Source: Calocera cornea HHB12733 (taxonomy: Eukaryota > Basidiomycota > Dacrymycetes > Dacrymycetales > Dacrymycetaceae). Taken from it: a stretch of 64,000 bases of DNA. The translations under genes and the position numbers were made by a program. The stretch lies in the NCBI GenBank assembly GCA_001632435.1, contig KV423926.1:278449-342448 (forward strand), in the 5' to 3' direction. This document shows positions 1 through 12,200 of this stretch, piece by piece. The notes under the pieces were generated by a model that saw nothing but the letters and a program-made list of their open reading frames with translations, was not told the origin of the DNA and did not search any database. Every line of letters starts with the position of its first letter. Position 1 is the stretch's first letter.

Positions 1-1564
1 CACAGAGAGCGATACCAGCCGTGTGAGGGCCACGGAGACCGTCCGACCCCGTAAGTATATGCATATACTTACACCCCTATGGGTTTACTCACATGATCTG
101 CAGCCGCTAGCGTCATTTCAAGCTTGCCTCCTGACATTGTTGTTGATCGTAAGACTGGCAAGGGTAAGCTCATGTGTCACCCCATGATTTGAGCTCATGA
201 TCTTGATCATGACTTTGTAGTTACTCGCACCGATCGCCAACGTGGTGGGCCCCGCAAATCGTACCCCATGGATCCTCCCTCTCCAAGGGAAGATATCGAT
301 CTTGCCGAAGCCGACTGGAACGATGATCCTTTGCACGACGATGAACTTCTTCAAGCCCAGGCCAGGGCCAATGCTCGCGGCATTGGCGAGACCGCTCCTG
401 CCTATCAGTGGCCTGTCGAACCGTACATCATCAACTGGGGTGCCTACCTCAATAATCCGGACCGCATCATGGAGAAGTTTCCCAAGACCCCTGCCGTGCC
501 CGCTACGACCTACGCCCAGTCGTGGACCTGGGCAAAGGACCGCCTCACCGCCCTCAATGCGCCTCGCATCATTAAGGACTGCTACAAAGACAAACTACAT
601 ATGCATGGGCAGGCCGTTCATTCCTGGCAAGCTAAAGGCGCGGTCGGCCGTCGTAACCTGTATGCGAAGCTCTATCTCCCCGCACTCTATGACCATGTAA
701 GTCGTGATCATGATCATGATCATGACTCAGCCCACTGATACTTTTCAGTCTGAATTTGGGGACCGTGTCATCGGAGCACTTGTGCAAGCAACCTTTGTAG
801 CTAAGATCGACAATGGTCCCGACCGTCTTCCTGACGTCGAAGTATTTTTCTCCCGTCTGCTTCAAAACAACACCGGCATGATGAGAATTGCCAACCAAAT
901 GGCCATAGCATTCAAGAGGGGTATCGCCGACATAGCGCATGAGAACTTCACCAACTACAAGCAACTCGAGGAGATAAATCAGCAGAGGAAGGCTCAAGGC
1001 AAGACGATCCTGGAGAATCTTACCGAGCCGCCCATTATTCCTATGCGCGAGCTCTTGAGCAAGGGTGATCTGCAAGCAGCACGAGACGCCAGCGTGGTTC
1101 CACCGGACATCGCTACTCGGCTCGGTGTGAAAGCTGACCAGCCCCTGAACGACCCAGCACTCTATGCCCAAGCCGCTGATACGGGGACTACCATCAAAGA
1201 CGCCGGAGCCGCTCATGATCATGACCATGATCATGAAGACGTTCAGGTCACGCTACCCTCTCCGACCACTCCCGTTACTCGTCTATTTGCAGCGCATCCC
1301 CCGGAAGTAGCACCTTTCGATGTTGGTCCTCACCTGCGGCAGCCGCTCCTCGACTATTTCGAAACATGGGGTCTTCACTCGGACACAAGACAAACCTTCG
1401 CTAACCGTGTCGCGGCTATGTATTGGTGCTGCAGTCCGGCGTCGTGGCGCAAGCACCTCGCTGAGTTGGTGCCCTCGAATGCATCGGCACCGGCCATCAT
1501 TGACTCCATTTACTTCGGCATGGAGTGCCAGCACCTCGCCGATTGGACCGATGGTCTTTGCTGA
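1..1564 (+). CDS. Hypothetical protein of accessory block A, 5' partial
   Basis: I do not recognise this protein. Four exons keep one open frame: 1-50, 104-163, 221-696 and 749-1564, with GT-AG introns between them; the 5' end lies left of the window. The joined frame runs without a stop into the ATG at 268, so that ATG is internal rather than the start. The middle is rich in aromatic and charged residues (YQWPVEPYIINWGAYL near its start); the C-terminal half is helical and contains AHDHDHDHED where the CATGATCATG word falls in frame (1211-1238). The introns at 164-220 and 697-748 carry the same word; the one at 51-103 holds a weaker match. The stop is TGA at 1562-1564. The exon structure is well supported by phase; the function is unknown and probably belongs to a mobile element. 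Confidence 0.7.
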
Positions 1565-2130
1565 AGTTGCTGCTGCGCCGTGTCTCTGACTCTCGACTGT
1601 GTCGCTCACTCATCATCATTATCATGAACATGACTGTTCCTCTGTACTATTACATCGCCTGTTTCCTCTCGCTCGCCAATTGTCTCATCATTATCCGGCA
1701 CACCCTTGTCCGCAAGAAAAAAAATCAAAAGCCCCAAAAAAGAAGAAAGAAGAATGAAAGCCACCCCCAAAAAAAGTTACGACTCTTTTCCGCTTTATGT
1801 ACAACTGCACAATTCAAGTACCTCACTCTGAGGTGCCGCTTACGACCGGTTCCTATTTCCAAGCTGCATGATCATGATCACGATTGCCGAATGGCACACC
1901 ATCCCCCTGCTAACACTATCGCCTCCATTATTGTACTATAGCACTGTGTTTATCTTCTCGTTCCATGGACTCACATCCGTCATGTTGTACATTGTAGTGA
2001 TGGAAATGTCAAATTGTTCATCGGATTAACGAGATCATGAACATGATCATGACACCATTGCAGGCCCCAACCGGAATAGAGGGACACGGAGCCAGACAAA
2101 CGAAGGCGGTGGCACACTGCCTTCCCTGAC
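1565..2130. other. Spacer with repeat words
   Basis: No gene is supported. It holds the 3' flank of the upstream gene and three copies of the CATGATCATG family (1611, 1866, 2033). Short open frames here lack coding character. Confidence 0.5.
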
Positions 2131-2140
2131 GCTATATATA
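2131..2140 (+). promoter_or_regulatory. TATA-like box upstream of the coiled-coil gene
   Basis: The string GCTATATATACAG centred near 2135 lies about 110 bases before the predicted ATG at 2248, a plausible core promoter distance for a fungal gene with a short leader. This is inference from sequence only. Confidence 0.4.
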
Positions 2141-2247
2141 CAGTATGGCAGACGGGTTGGCAGTCCTCGCACCTCTTTACCTACCGTATTACACCCTCTC
2201 CCTGCCCTTTACGCCCTGTTATAAACGATCCTTGACGCGTCATAAGG

Positions 2248-2991
2248 ATGACCATGTACGTGATCTTGAGCCCGAACATGTGATCGAGCTGACACTCTCT
2301 CAGTACCAATACGCTCCTCGAGTCGCCTGGCACCATTCTGGCGGTCGGCAGGCCTATCGACGCATCCCTGAAGAGCATCAATAGTACGGTCGCCATCCTC
2401 GCCAACCAGAGCCCGCTTGTTACGAACGTCATCCAAACGATCTCAGCCATTCGTGATCTCGAGCGTGAGAATGAGCTGTTGAGACAGTTCGAAAGGGTCG
2501 ACAAGCAGGATCATGAACACAGCTTCCAGCCCCTCATAGCACGAAGGGAGCACTTGCGGCAAGAGCTGAGAGCAGTGCAGGAGAGGAGGAAGTACTACGT
2601 GCCGCCCCTCGACAAGACCTGGGAAGAACTGGACGAGGCTCGCAGCGCTTACAACACCACCCATCATATTGACAGCAATCTCAGCATCACGCCCGGTGGA
2701 GCGGTTCTGCTCCGCTATACTCTCCGCATCGTTGCCGCCCAGATGGACACCCTGAGCCACCAGCTTGCCGCAGGCGGCAATATGGTGGAGCTCCGAAGCC
2801 AGCTGGACGGGCTCACACAAGACAACCTGGTCCTGCGCGAGCGCACCACCGAGTGGGTTTATGAGCATGTTCATGAGGTCATGATGGCAGAGCACGAGTT
2901 GCAAGAGGCAAAGGTCGCCTTGGAGGAGCTGCAGCAAGCACAAGAGGCTAGGCTGAGCGAGCTGCAGGTGTACAAAGCGCTCGTTGTATAG
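2248..2991 (+). CDS. Coiled-coil hypothetical protein of block A
   Basis: The family is unknown. The model has a very short first coding exon, 2248-2255 (ATGACCAT), an intron 2256-2303 and a second exon 2304-2991 ending in TAG, giving 231 residues starting MTITNTLLESPGT. Without the short exon the main frame is closed upstream by TGA at 2290, which is why I chose this start. Residues from about 60 onward are strongly heptad-like and rich in E, L, R and Q (RREHLRQELRAVQERRKYY; later MMAEHELQEAKVALEELQQ), so a long coiled coil is expected. Two CATGATCATG-family words sit inside the coding region (2508 and 2861). It lies head-to-tail after the 5'-partial gene and may serve the same element. Confidence 0.65.
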
Positions 2992-3555
2992 ATGTTGTCG
3001 CGCACGCGCACATCCTCGTCGTTACTCATCATTTCACATGATCATGATCAAGAGTCGTTACTGTAGTTGTAGTCACAAACCACAAATCGATCGCTGGCTT
3101 TCACATCTAGGCTGTTCGTGTGCGACCACCGTGAGTGTGGCCATTGGCCATTGTCTTGTGATCCGTTGACATGTACGAAAGGGGAAGGATGATCATCCTC
3201 GACGTTTGTATACGTGGAGGCGACGCATGGTCACCTCCATACTGATGTACTGCGTGCGTCGAGGCGACCTTGTTGTTACCCCCGCGCAAGAGCATGATCA
3301 TGAGCATGTGATCCTCAGGAAAGATAAACTGAAGCAATGAATAATTATATATTGGGGATGGACGAGTCAAGATAGGGGCAGGGAACAAGGACTGTCTATG
3401 GAGAAGTCCATAAGAGTACATAGGGAATAAGGAGTTTCAGTTGACACATCGTGTGCACGGAGCTCGTTATAAACGTCAAACCCCCGAAATGTTGGATACC
3501 TTGCGGAAGGTACGATGCACAGCGAAAGGACAGATACCGTCGAACGGTTCGGACC
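2992..3555. other. Spacer between convergent genes
   Basis: No gene is supported. Copies of the CATGATCATG word lie at 3036 and 3291, and there is an AT-rich stretch near 3340-3355. Short antisense frames here (3396-3587) are not convincing. Confidence 0.45.
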
Positions 3556-3880
3556 TCAAGAGGCTTCCTCTCCAAATTGGCTGGCAATGCTTGCGGTCGT
3601 AGCGAGGAAGAGGAGAGGATCGTCCCTCAGATTCATGCTCATGATCATGAGCTGGATGGTCTGTAGGGCATGCTGACGCCTCTTCCATCGGCGAAGACGT
3701 TGGAGATCTGCCTCTCTGGCTTGGCGCCTTCTCTCCCGCTTCTCCTGTTCGTACTGCCGCTGGTGACCCAACCGGTTGTGCTGCGTCCTACCAGGACTGC
3801 TCAGTAAAGGCACTGAGGGGTGGCGTGATGCCTCACCTGCTCTGCGACGAGTTCGTACGGGCTGTCTGCTTGGCAGCCAT
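3556..3880 (-). CDS. Small basic protein with an H3-tail-like N-terminus
   Basis: Two exons are proposed: 3837-3880 (ATG at 3880) and 3556-3796, with a GTGAGG donor and an acceptor ending GAGCAG, giving 94 residues. The N-terminus reads MAAKQTARTNSSQS; the KQTAR string is also found in the tail of histone H3. A very basic stretch follows (QEKRERRRQAREADLQRLRR), then a hydrophobic end where the CATGATCATG word is translated as LMIMSMN. The rest does not align convincingly with a histone fold. It lies between the coiled-coil gene and the large antisense gene of block A. The gene model depends on one intron and is tentative. Confidence 0.4.
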
Positions 3881-4072
3881 GGAATACAGGCTTGAGTGGG
3901 TCGCGGGGAGGGGTGGTGGGGAGGGTTGCTTGTCGAAGCGAAAGGGGCGGGCTATGAACCCTACCGGAAGGATCTTTCGCCGCATCAGGTCAGGTGACTG
4001 TCGCGTAGATTAGCGCGACTGAAATCGTCATCTTTTTACATGGCTAGTATACAATTATACATGAGTTCGATA

Positions 4073-7000
4073 CTAGTAGCGTTCTGCAGGCTGATCATAT
4101 ACATGATCATGATCGTGAATATCGAGGATGTGTGGCCGATATGGCGGGTTGGGTGGGTACCCAGAACGGTATACACCGTCAAAGCCGTCAGTATACGGAC
4201 CGCGGTCACTCCTGAAGTGCGAGACGTGCGAGGGAGGGTACCCAGAGGGAGCCTGACGGGCCCACTCCGTACTATGCAGCCAACCGCGGCCGCGCTCCCC
4301 TCGTCCTCGACCATGGCCATAGGCATAATGAGGGCCTTCTGGACGGCCCACGAACCGCGGTTCTTGGGGTGGTTCGAATTCGTACAGTGGCACTGTGGGA
4401 GGGGGCATCTCTTGTGTCGCACCATGAAAGCGATGGGGCACTCCTGCCCCAGTGCGGGTCCACGAATCAGCCGGTCTTTCCCACGGAGGGACGCTGGATG
4501 TGGGAGGAGGGCCGTCATTGATAATGCCGATGATCGGAGGTGAAGTACCGGGCGGAAGATTGACAGGTCGTTGACTCTGGGCCGCCGAACTACCAGGCAG
4601 TGCTTGTGTTTGGGTGCGGGGTGGGGGCGCTACTGCTGCAGGTACTCGAGTGCCGACTTCGGGCGGTGCCTGAACATTAGTCTTCGTAGACGGCGGCGTA
4701 GGCTTGTCGGTGGTCGCCGTTTGCGGCTGTTCGGACTCGCCGGATGTGCGCGGCCTCTTCCGGGCAGCATGTGCATGATCACGATCATGATCGTTCTCGT
4801 CGTTCTCGTCCGAACTGGATGAAGACTCCGAACTGTTGTATGACGCCCGCTTGCGGCCGCGTCGTACAGTACGGGCGCGATTTTTCTTCAATCGTTTCGC
4901 CGTCTTGGACAAAGGGCGCAAAGCAGCGGCCTTGCGCGACTCGTAGTCGCTGAGACGGTAAGCGGTACCGTCTGCGCGTACCATCAGCATCGGATCCTCG
5001 TCTACCATTTCATGCACATGAGCATGATTGTTTGTATGCCGTTTTCCTGAGCGTACCTTCATCCCACAGGGTTACCACTAGTTTCGGTTGGTTGTTAAAC
5101 CCTGTAGCTGCATAATAGAGGGGCGTGAGCAGGGCTTGCGTTGCACTGCCTCTATTTTCGACAAGATCCCAAGGCCACGGTAACGTGTTGGGCCAATTGC
5201 ACATTGTGCAGCCAGCCTCAATGAGAAAAGAGTCCCAATCGCGCCAACGAGCGCGAGCAGACACCTGAAGGTTGGCAGTAGGATTCAGTTGTGCGCATTG
5301 CTCTACAGATGTGTTAGCACCGAACAGTTCCATTGGAAAACGTAAGAAAATCTCACTCTCGAGCTGTATGGCTGCTTCCGCGTAGATCTGGCGCATTTTG
5401 GCTACCGTAGGTAACGGTGCACGGCGTCGAGGCCCTGAGATCAAGGCGCCTGAGCCGATCTCGGGATGAGAGGTAAGCTTGCGCGCCTGGCGATCCCTAG
5501 CGTATGTCAGCATCATGTTCATGATCATGGGTAGATAAACAAGCACCCAAGCCAATGGTACGCCAGCAGGCGGGCGTTATAGCTCGTCTGACCGAGGCGC
5601 TGGATTGAGAACTACGTCGAACAAGGTGTGAGCCATTCGTGAGTTTACCAGAAGGGATAGGAACGCACTTCGCTCATCTGTGGCGTCTCGTGAAAGAACG
5701 TGAACTGATCGAATTTGTCCTCCGGGACAAGTGTACAGGCGAGTACAATGGAGCTGAAGCCGTGGGTCTGCTCCCAGGTTGTGGCCTAAAGAAATCATGA
5801 TCATGATCATGGGTTATAATGAGGAAGCCGAGTGTGGTATGAGGCACTTACGCGATCCTGCATCTCTCGGGTGAAATGAGTCCATCGGCGGAGCCGTTGA
5901 GTTTCGGTCAATTTCTGTCCGTCGGCCCGGGGATGGGAGCGCTCCCATGTGCCCAAAATCTCCCGATAGTTGGAGTTTTCTTGCACGAAGACATGGTACG
6001 CCTGCCGGCATCGTTCCTCGACAAAATCGTCTGGACCGGGGCGAGTGAGTGACATTTTCCACGCTGACCGCAGGAATAATACTCACCTTCCTCATGTTCC
6101 GCGGCCCACTTCCTCTGCCACATGTTCCAAGGACTGTCATTCAGCAGGTAGGGGGACCAGCGACCCAAACGTTGAGCCCCAACGCTGCTGGGCACGTCGA
6201 GCATGTCCAAGAAGATGCGCGTGATTTCCTGGAACATGTGCTTGCCCTTGTCGAGGGCGCTGGCTTGCCGATTGGTCAGTTTGGTGCGCATGTGCCCGTT
6301 TTTCTTCTGCATCCGCTCCCTCTGTATTGTTTCCAACTCTCCACTGGTAGGCAAAGCTCGAAGGACGACCGTCATAAGCTTGTCTTTCCACTCTTCGATG
6401 GTGCTAAGTGACCACTCCCTGAGGCGAGACTCGTAATGCTCCTGATTGACAGGTGGGTCGTCCGCATCGTCGTCCTCTACGCCGGAATGTGCCATCGGGT
6501 CATCATCCGGCGGGGGTTCATTGTTGTCGCTCGTATATTGATCATGATCGACCTCGAGATCATGATCATGATCATGGTGCCAGCCGGAATGGGAGTTCGT
6601 TTGGGCAAGTGGAGGAGAGGAGAACGAGGGTGTTTGACGAAGAGGGTTGTCGTCCAAGTTAGAGGGGGTAGAGGCCGCACTAACTGCGCGAAGCGCATCA
6701 TCTTGGTTCTCCTCCTCGGGCGAGGGCAGAACGGCAGGGGGACCAGCACCAACGAGGTTGTCGTAGCTGCCAAGGGATGGAGGAGGAGCTCGGCTGCGTT
6801 CGAAGTGGTTCAAAGGGGTGGAGGCTGCCAGTGGCGCATCACGAAGCTGGGTCTGGCTCGTTGACCGCGTGGCGGTCAACGGTGCGGCGGTCAACGGTGC
6901 GTGAACGGGGGAGGACGGTTCCGGTCCAGCAGCGTCAGGGGTGGAACCGGTCATGCTGAGATTGACAACCAAGGATGTATGAGCCTCATGCTCAGGTGTG

Positions 7001-7872
7001 AGTGCTGAACTGCCAAAGTCCATGTTCATGTTCATGGTCATGTCCACGAGCTCCGACGGGAAGCCATCGCCCACCGGCAACGACATCGGGTCAGCTGTGG
7101 CCATGAGCATTTCACCGGATGAGTGCCCGCCCGCCGAGTCGGAGGAGTTTTCGGCGGCAGTATACGTCGTGTCATCCCGTAGGCGAGTGATGTCAGAGCC
7201 ATAATAAGTCGGCTCGTCCGGTACAGGGGAAGGCGAGTGCGGTTCCGTTATGGGCCCGGCTGGAGGAACTCGAATGCCGAGGCCGGGCAAAGGAGGCGCG
7301 GTAAAGTCCTCAAAGAGCGAAGAATTCGGAGGTGGGAGGTGGAGCGGCGAAGTGTCGTCCATGAGGAAGGGACCCAGTGACGGCGAGAAGTATTCTGGGT
7401 AGGACTTCAGGACAAGGGGCATGCGGGGAATGGCAAACGTACCGAAAGCCTGATCAGGGGAAGGTGACGGAAATCGAAAGGTTCGGCCTTCATGGTTGGG
7501 ATGTCAGCTCAGGATTCATGATCATGATCATGAGCGGGACGCACCAAATTCAGCAGACTGCGAGGATGGCGTCTCAGGGGTGGGCAGGTAGGAAGTCGAC
7601 GGTCGGTCCGAGGGAAGATGTCCAGCAAGGTATCGATCGAGCGCGCGTTCCTCAGCTTCGTCAACAGTGAAGAGACCACCACGGTGCTGGATACCGGACC
7701 GGGGAGAAGGTGAGAGCGCGGAGTCGGGGCAGGGTGAGGAAGACGCATTGTTCTGCGTAGACCAAGCCTGAGAAACCTCGGCATGTTGAAGGACAGCGTG
7801 AGTCCTCGGACGGCGGGGAGCTGGCGGAGGCCGCAATGTTGCAACACGTTGCTCACGGTGGGAGGACGGCAT
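4073..7872 (-). CDS. Large low-complexity protein of block A (7 exons)
   Basis: The family is unknown. Seven exons join in phase: 7545-7872, 6087-7487, 5852-6030, 5669-5785, 5547-5611, 5057-5496 and 4073-5001, giving about 1,152 residues. The N-terminal third is Pro/Ser/Asp-rich and disordered. A central folded part contains DDFVEERCRQAYHVFVQENS and the DRQARKLTSHPEIGSGALIS region. The C-terminal part is basic and then Arg/Gly/Pro-rich (YGHGRGRGERGRG), suggesting nucleic-acid binding. Four of its six introns (7488-7544, 5786-5851, 5497-5546, 5002-5056) contain the CATGATCATG word, and three or four more copies are in exons, where they read DHDHDH or MNMNMD. All junctions have GT-AG ends and consistent phase, so the structure is fairly secure. 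Confidence 0.65.
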
Positions 7873-9230
7873 TAGTAGGCCAAGGAGGTGCCAAACAAAG
7901 TGAGGAGACGCGTGAGAAGGAACGCGAACTCACGGGAATGTGGGCGTGACACGCGTCGCGACGCGTGGCATGGCCGTGGAGGCCCAAACATCACGTGCAT
8001 GATACCAACACATGCGGGCAGACGATATGTGCACATATTGCGGTGCAAACATCCCATGTGCATGAACATGAGAACCCATTCCAGGGTTGATAGTCACATT
8101 GTAATATCATGCTGGGTATAGTTTATACGATGCAAAGGGCTGGAGGAGGGAATCTGTGGCATGGTCAAATATTGTTATCGCCGGAGTGTAACATGACAGT
8201 TAGGTTACAGCCGGGTGCAGAACGACGCGGAACGGGGCCTAAGTGGTTTCCTAATTGGGACACTGAAAAAGTTACAATTTCACATGAACATGTGCATGGA
8301 CCCAGGCCTCGGAGGGCAGCACTGCCCTGCACGACAGGGCCCCTTTGTGGTCTCCTTTGCTCCGTGCCAGAGGTGGCGATAGGGCCGATGGAAGGAAATC
8401 TGGCTGAGTTTATAGTGGTGAGACAAGGGAAGGAAGCAAAACGGGAGGTGACAGGGAGCCACATGGCGGCGCAAAGTGGACGGATGCGTGCGAGTCGGCT
8501 GACCTAACCCGAGGCGGGCCAAACAGGGCGAGTGGCCAGCAGGCAGACAGAGCGCCGCGGCATGTGTGGGACGGGGAACGTGGGACGTCGGCCAGCAGCT
8601 CATCGCGGGACGCCCCTCTTTCGTACTCAGACACGCCCAGTCTCACCGTCCGCCCTCCAAATTTGAGGGCGATCCCAGCGCTCCGCCCGCCTTGTCACCC
8701 CCCCATTTCGTGTCGTCTGCCCCCCCAACCCACCCCACCCAACATTCTCCCCCCCCGTTTCCCCTTTGCTCCTTCGCCCGATCGCAGCTCGGCCTCCCGC
8801 GCGCAAAAAAGCGTCTACTTGGTTCCGTGCCTAAGAGCGTGATCCCACACCTGGCCGCCGTGAACCTTATATACACTATTATTGCTCCCATCGCTTTCGT
8901 TTCCGACCCGCCGTCTGACTCTTGCTTCCTGCGACGACGACGAACGGTGCCGTCCTCGTCGACAAGTTCGACGCTCCCTCCTCCTCCCTCCCTCCCCTCT
9001 CGCCCCCTCCAAACCCACGCATTTGTTACCCAAAGCACATAGCCCATACCCCCTCCGGGCCTCCATTCGAGCACTCCTGCCGCCCCGCCACCCTCTCCAT
9101 CCATCTTCTTCAGCAAGCCCCGGCGCCTGCACTCCCGAAGGTTATCTATTAATCCTTTCCACCACACGTTCGTCACACCCGAGAAAACTCATCCCTGAGC
9201 ACCGTATCGCCTTCGTTCAACTTGCCCCTT
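7873..9230. other. Divergent intergenic region
   Basis: This 1.36 kb separates the large block A gene (-) from the multi-KH gene (+). The last CATGATCATG-family words are at about 8055 and 8281, so block A probably ends near 8.3 kb. From 8690 on the + strand is C/T-rich with C runs (8700-8760, 8950-9120), as is common in promoters of highly expressed fungal genes. Long antisense frames here (8643-9176) mirror the low-complexity composition and are not called. Confidence 0.5.
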
Positions 9231-12200
9231 ATGGATCTGTATACGACTTCGTTCACGTACCCTCGCCATTCCCCGTCGTTCCCACCGACCTACCCGGACA
9301 CCGCCGTGCCCTCGTCTGGCTCTCTCCCGGTCCCTCAAAGCCATGGACGATCCCAGTCGGTCGAGGCATATCCTGCTGGCGGCCAAACGGTGCAATCGCA
9401 GAGCCAGCCTCAGGGCCAGCAGTCTCAGCAAGCCACGCAGGTCACGGCATCTCAGCAGACTCAGCAATCTTCCCCTCGCTCATCCCTAGAGATCGGTGTC
9501 GATGCGGTTCAGCGCGTTGCAATGGATGCGATGGCTGCCCATGGCTGCCTGGTCACCTTCACCAAAGCGGACCAGGCCAAAGGCTGGAACTTCCACCTCA
9601 GCGGTGGCTACCAGCAAGTGTCGGCTGCCAGGGGAATGATTATCCGGGAGGTACCCCTTCATGTGCGTATCGTTGTGTCTCCTCACTCGACTTTCGCTAA
9701 CTCGATTTCAGACCCGATCCTCCATTCGCGTTCCGCGTTCAGAGTTGCTGGATTCAACCGCTTCCTTATCTCTCAAACCCGACGTACGGCGTCGCCTGGA
9801 CGAGATTACCGCTGTCACCCAAGCCCATATCTCTGTCGTTCACTCGCAGCCCCATCCAGCTCTTGGAACTGGCGGCTCGACCAGTACCGGTGCCGATGCT
9901 CCGGCTGGCACGGCGACATGGAGCGGTCTGGAGACCGAAAAGACGTGCGATATCGTGATGGTTGGGCCGGAAGAGAGCGTGGATATGGCCAGGGTGCGCA
10001 TCCTGGTGATGCTCGATGAGATCAGTGGTCTGCATGCCGAGTCTTGTGAGATCGACTACAAGTTGCATGCCATCATCGCCGGCAGGAAGAGGGTTGTCAT
10101 TCAATCCATCCAGGAAGAGACGGCGACGAACATCTACTTCCCCACGCCCTACAGCGGTGTAGTTGGCTCGCGTGCCGCTTCCCAAGCCTTCGCCCAGGTG
10201 CAGATGGGCCCTCACGGAATGCCTGTTCAACAGCCTCCCATGACGCCCGCAAGAGCAAACCGCAATGTGATTTGGATCACTGGTGAATTCTTTGGCGTAC
10301 AGCGCGCTCGCGACATGCTCTTCCAAGTGTCCATGCACAAAGTCCGGGTAAGCACGCCGATCCTTGCCTCTCTGCCACACTCACACTTATAGTCAAAGTC
10401 TGTCATTTCTCGCGATACTGCCATTCTTCCGCGCAAACTTGACTGGATGCTTACCGAGCGCATGGACGAGCTGAAGCAAATCATGAGCGACAATGGTACT
10501 TTCATCAACTTTCCTCCGGTCGGGTCTCAGGCAAGCCTGATCAGCGTGTACGGTGACAACCGGGTATGCATTCAGCGGACGATTCGCAGTGTGATGCAAC
10601 TGGTAGGTGAGATGCGGCCCAAGCTAGATTCGTCACTGACATTGAATGAAGGCATGCCAATTCTACGTTGCTTCCTTCTGGCTTTTGCCCATGACCTTCG
10701 ATGCTATGGTTCCATCCCAGACAATCAATCCTGCTCAGATGCCTGCTGTTCTGAAGCGCATCGCTAATCAGTCGGGCGCTGAAATCGTTTTCAAGAGCAA
10801 CTGCTTCGAAATGCACGGTCTGGAGCACGAAGTCCGTGCGGCCGTCCAGCTTGTTCTCGAGCTAGACATTGTCCAGGTGAGCACATTCAGTCGGTAGTTA
10901 AGCCCAGTCCCGCTCATTCTTTGCTAGAACTTCCATCATGAGATTCGGTTCCAGATTGAGCTTGCCAATGATCAGAGGGAGTTCATTAGCGGTAAGAAGA
11001 ATGGCAAGATCAACAAGATCATGAAGATGGCAAATGTCAAGATCAAGTTCGAAACTTTCAATGATCACAACTTCCTCATGGACGTCGCCGGTTCCGACCA
11101 GGGCGCACTGCAAGGTTTAACCATGTTGCAGGAGGAGCTTCCTGCAGAAATCTCGTTCCATGTACCCGAAGTGTACCATAAGCGGATCATCGGCGTGGGT
11201 GGCAAGAACATCCAGAAAATCATGAAAAAGTACGGCGTGTACGTCAAGTTCTCGAACGCCGAGGAGTTCGCGCAACTGGGCGGATACATGGACAATGAGG
11301 ATAACGTGGTTGCTCGCACTCCTGCCAAGAACGCGAGCAACCTGGAAAATCTCAAAGCTTCTGTAATGGAGCTAGTGAACCCGAAGGTGAGCATCCTACT
11401 TTGGCGTTCCTCCAGTTGGTCGTTACTTATCCTCGGCCAGGACAAGGACTACACCACAGAAACTGTTTCAATCCCACGAAGATACCATCGCACTTTACTG
11501 GGCGAAAAAGCCATATTTATACATGATATCGAACATAAGACCAACTCCATCGTCCGATTCCCCGATAAGGAAACCGCCTCTGATGTCGTTAGCATCTTCG
11601 GTCCAGAGAGTCAGGTGCATATCGCCGCGGCCATGCTCCTGGTGAGTTGCCTGCCGAATTTGTCGAGACATCACAACTGATGTACTTGCTAGGATCATGT
11701 CCCCTTCGAGGCCGATCTTTACGTGCCTCCATCTTCTCAGCTTGAGAACGTGGCTGTCTCTGCTGATTTCCTGGCATTCACTGAGCGCGTCAAGCGAGAT
11801 CTGCACATTGCTATCTTCCCGCCTGCCAAGCCTGGCTCTGGCGACGAAGTATCGTTCAAGTTCCGCTGCCAAAGGTCCAACGTGGACTTTCTGCCTGCCG
11901 CCCGAGAGGCATTGGAAGCATTCCTCGTTTCTCGGCACGTCGGTGTTTTCCAAGCGGATCCGGCACAGCAAGTCGGAAGAGGAGACTCCTTCGCTGATGC
12001 CTTCCCACATTTCGACAGCAAGCTTCTCGCTACCCCGAATGCAAACGGTACGTTCCCGGTTTTCCGTTCGTCACATCACTCACTGCTGTCGACAGAGGGT
12101 GAGATCAATCGTCCTCAAGATGGCTTCGTTGACCGACGCCTGCGTCTGGCCGCCTCGACTCCTGATGTGAAAGCGCTGTTCAATCAAACGAACTTCGTGT

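Larger units (their letters stand above)
80..8300. repeat. Dispersed palindromic word CATGATCATG (block A)
   Basis: About 20 copies of CATGATCATG or one-step variants (CATGAACATG, CATGTTCATG) lie at roughly 90, 191, 703, 1211, 1611, 1866, 2033, 2508, 2861, 3036, 3291, 3632, 4092, 4767, 5011, 5511, 5794, 6538, 7020, 7516, 8055 and 8281. Spacing is about 150-750 bases. Copies fall in introns, exons and spacers alike, and I saw no such density elsewhere in the window. The word is its own reverse complement, so it has no orientation. It probably marks one mobile or transposon-derived unit whose left end is outside the window. Confidence 0.8.

Noticed and set aside
1211..1238. Metal-binding His/Asp motif in the block A protein
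   Set aside because: The same DNA word occurs in introns and spacers, so the His-Asp run is better explained by the DNA repeat.
8643..9176. Gly/Arg-rich antisense protein upstream of the KH gene
   Set aside because: Low-complexity C/T-rich promoter sequence read in reverse.
9766..10380. 204-residue antisense frame over the multi-KH gene
   Set aside because: Shadow of a well-supported gene with consistent exon phase; no family features.
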